7,096 bases of DNA from Actinomycetales bacterium (lineage in GTDB: Bacteria > Actinomycetota > Actinomycetes > Actinomycetales > Actinomycetaceae), in the NCBI GenBank assembly GCA_022838965.1, contig JALHDK010000107.1:1-7096 (forward strand), written 5' to 3'. The stretch's first letter is position 1; each line of letters opens with the position of its first letter. The notes beneath the pieces were generated by a model that had not been told where the DNA came from, did no database searches, and saw nothing but the letters and a program-made list of their open reading frames with translations. Shown here in pieces: positions 6,811-7,096 of the stretch. A program made the position numbers and the translations under genes.

Positions 6811-7096
6811 GGCCGCCTCCCTCCACGCAGGATCACCCGGCGCACCGCCTCCGAGAAGGCGGCAACCTTGACGAGCGGGCGGGCCACCGTGGCCGACACC
6901 AGGGTCGTGATCGCGGAGATGTTCTGTGCGGCCTCGGCCGCGGGAGTGGTCACGTCATCGACTTTCGCCAGCTGGGCGTTCGCGAGCCGCACGGTCTCGG
7001 CGGCGTCGTCGATCACGGGGACGGTGTGCTCCGTGAGGTCGCGCAGCGACGTCCGGGCCTCGTCGAGGACGGCGGAAAGCTTGAGAAGCGGCACGG
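6807..7096 (-). CDS. DUF948 family protein, C-terminal part (cut by window edge)
   Basis: The reading frame is open to the right edge and ends with TGA at 6807-6809; about 96 codons are visible. The sequence matches the DUF948 pattern: VPLLKLSAVLDEARTSLRDL, then TVRLANAQLAKVDDVTT, then NISAITTLVSATVARPLVKV and AAFSEAVRRVILRGGRRP. In this family a single N-terminal membrane segment precedes a helical soluble part; the membrane segment would lie outside the window. The GTG at 7092-7094 is most likely an internal valine codon, because family members continue upstream of this VPL motif. The function is not known; the family is commonly found just upstream of alaS in actinobacteria. The basic tail GGRRP ends on the overlapping start of the miniprotein gene. 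Confidence 0.88.
   Translation of the reverse strand, partial: VPLLKLSAVLDEARTSLRDLTEHTVPVIDDAAETVRLANAQLAKVDDVTTPAAEAAQNISAITTLVSATVARPLVKVAAFSEAVRRVILRGGRRP
6816..6824 (-). promoter_or_regulatory. Tandem ribosome binding site of the miniprotein gene
   Basis: The minus strand reads GGAGGGAGG, two overlapping GGAGG cores with spacings of five and nine bases to the GTG at 6808-6810. It lies inside the last codons of the DUF948 gene. It is the strongest ribosome binding site in the window and is hard to explain unless the small ORF is translated. Confidence 0.7.

Larger units (their letters stand above)
1..7096 (-). other. Probable single operon from the DUF948 gene to efp
   Basis: All nine genes lie on the minus strand. 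The junctions, in transcription order, are: 4-base overlap, 14-base overlap, 4-base overlap, abutting TGAATG, 22-base overlap, 29-base gap, 4-base overlap and 40-base gap. I found no convincing promoter or stem-loop terminator in the two gaps. The promoter would lie beyond the right edge, although internal promoters within coding sequence cannot be ruled out by eye. Confidence 0.7.

Overview
The window is a tightly packed, one-direction stretch of an actinobacterial chromosome. The DNA is very GC-rich, every gene lies on the minus strand, and the genes are housekeeping genes. The order, read in the direction of transcription from the high to the low coordinate, is: DUF948 protein (cut by the window edge), a 56-residue miniprotein, alaS, ruvX, mltG, a prepilin peptidase, aroC, an aroK-like kinase and efp (cut by the other edge). 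This is the familiar actinobacterial alaS-ruvX-mltG-(aro genes)-efp neighbourhood. An actinomycete, perhaps of the Propionibacteriaceae or Micrococcales, fits best, but I cannot name a genus from sequence alone.

Layout. Positions 6640-7096 hold the C-terminal part of a DUF948 membrane-associated protein and a small ORF that starts on its stop codon and runs 14 bases into alaS. Positions 3520-6653 hold alanyl-tRNA synthetase and the RuvX/YqgF RNase H-fold nuclease. Positions 1883-3519 hold the MltG lytic transglycosylase and a single-domain A24 prepilin peptidase that starts inside mltG. Positions 178-1853 hold chorismate synthase and a P-loop kinase of the shikimate kinase family. Positions 1-137 hold the start of elongation factor P.

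The genes almost certainly form one transcription unit. Six of the eight junctions overlap or abut: three are the 4-base GTGA type, one is stop-to-start TGAATG, and two are longer overlaps. The two remaining gaps are 29 and 40 bases, and I see no convincing promoter or terminator in either. The gene set mixes translation (alaS, efp), nucleic acid processing (ruvX), cell-wall termination (mltG), pilin processing and the aromatic pathway.

I see no mobile element, CRISPR array, tRNA, rRNA or unknown multi-gene system. The points worth a second look are (1) the shikimate kinase homologue, which keeps its P-loop but has lost several residues that bind shikimate; (2) the absence of aroE and aroB from their usual slots in this cluster; (3) the 56-residue miniprotein with an unusually strong tandem ribosome binding site; and (4) the chain of coupled gene junctions, two of which have no visible ribosome binding site.
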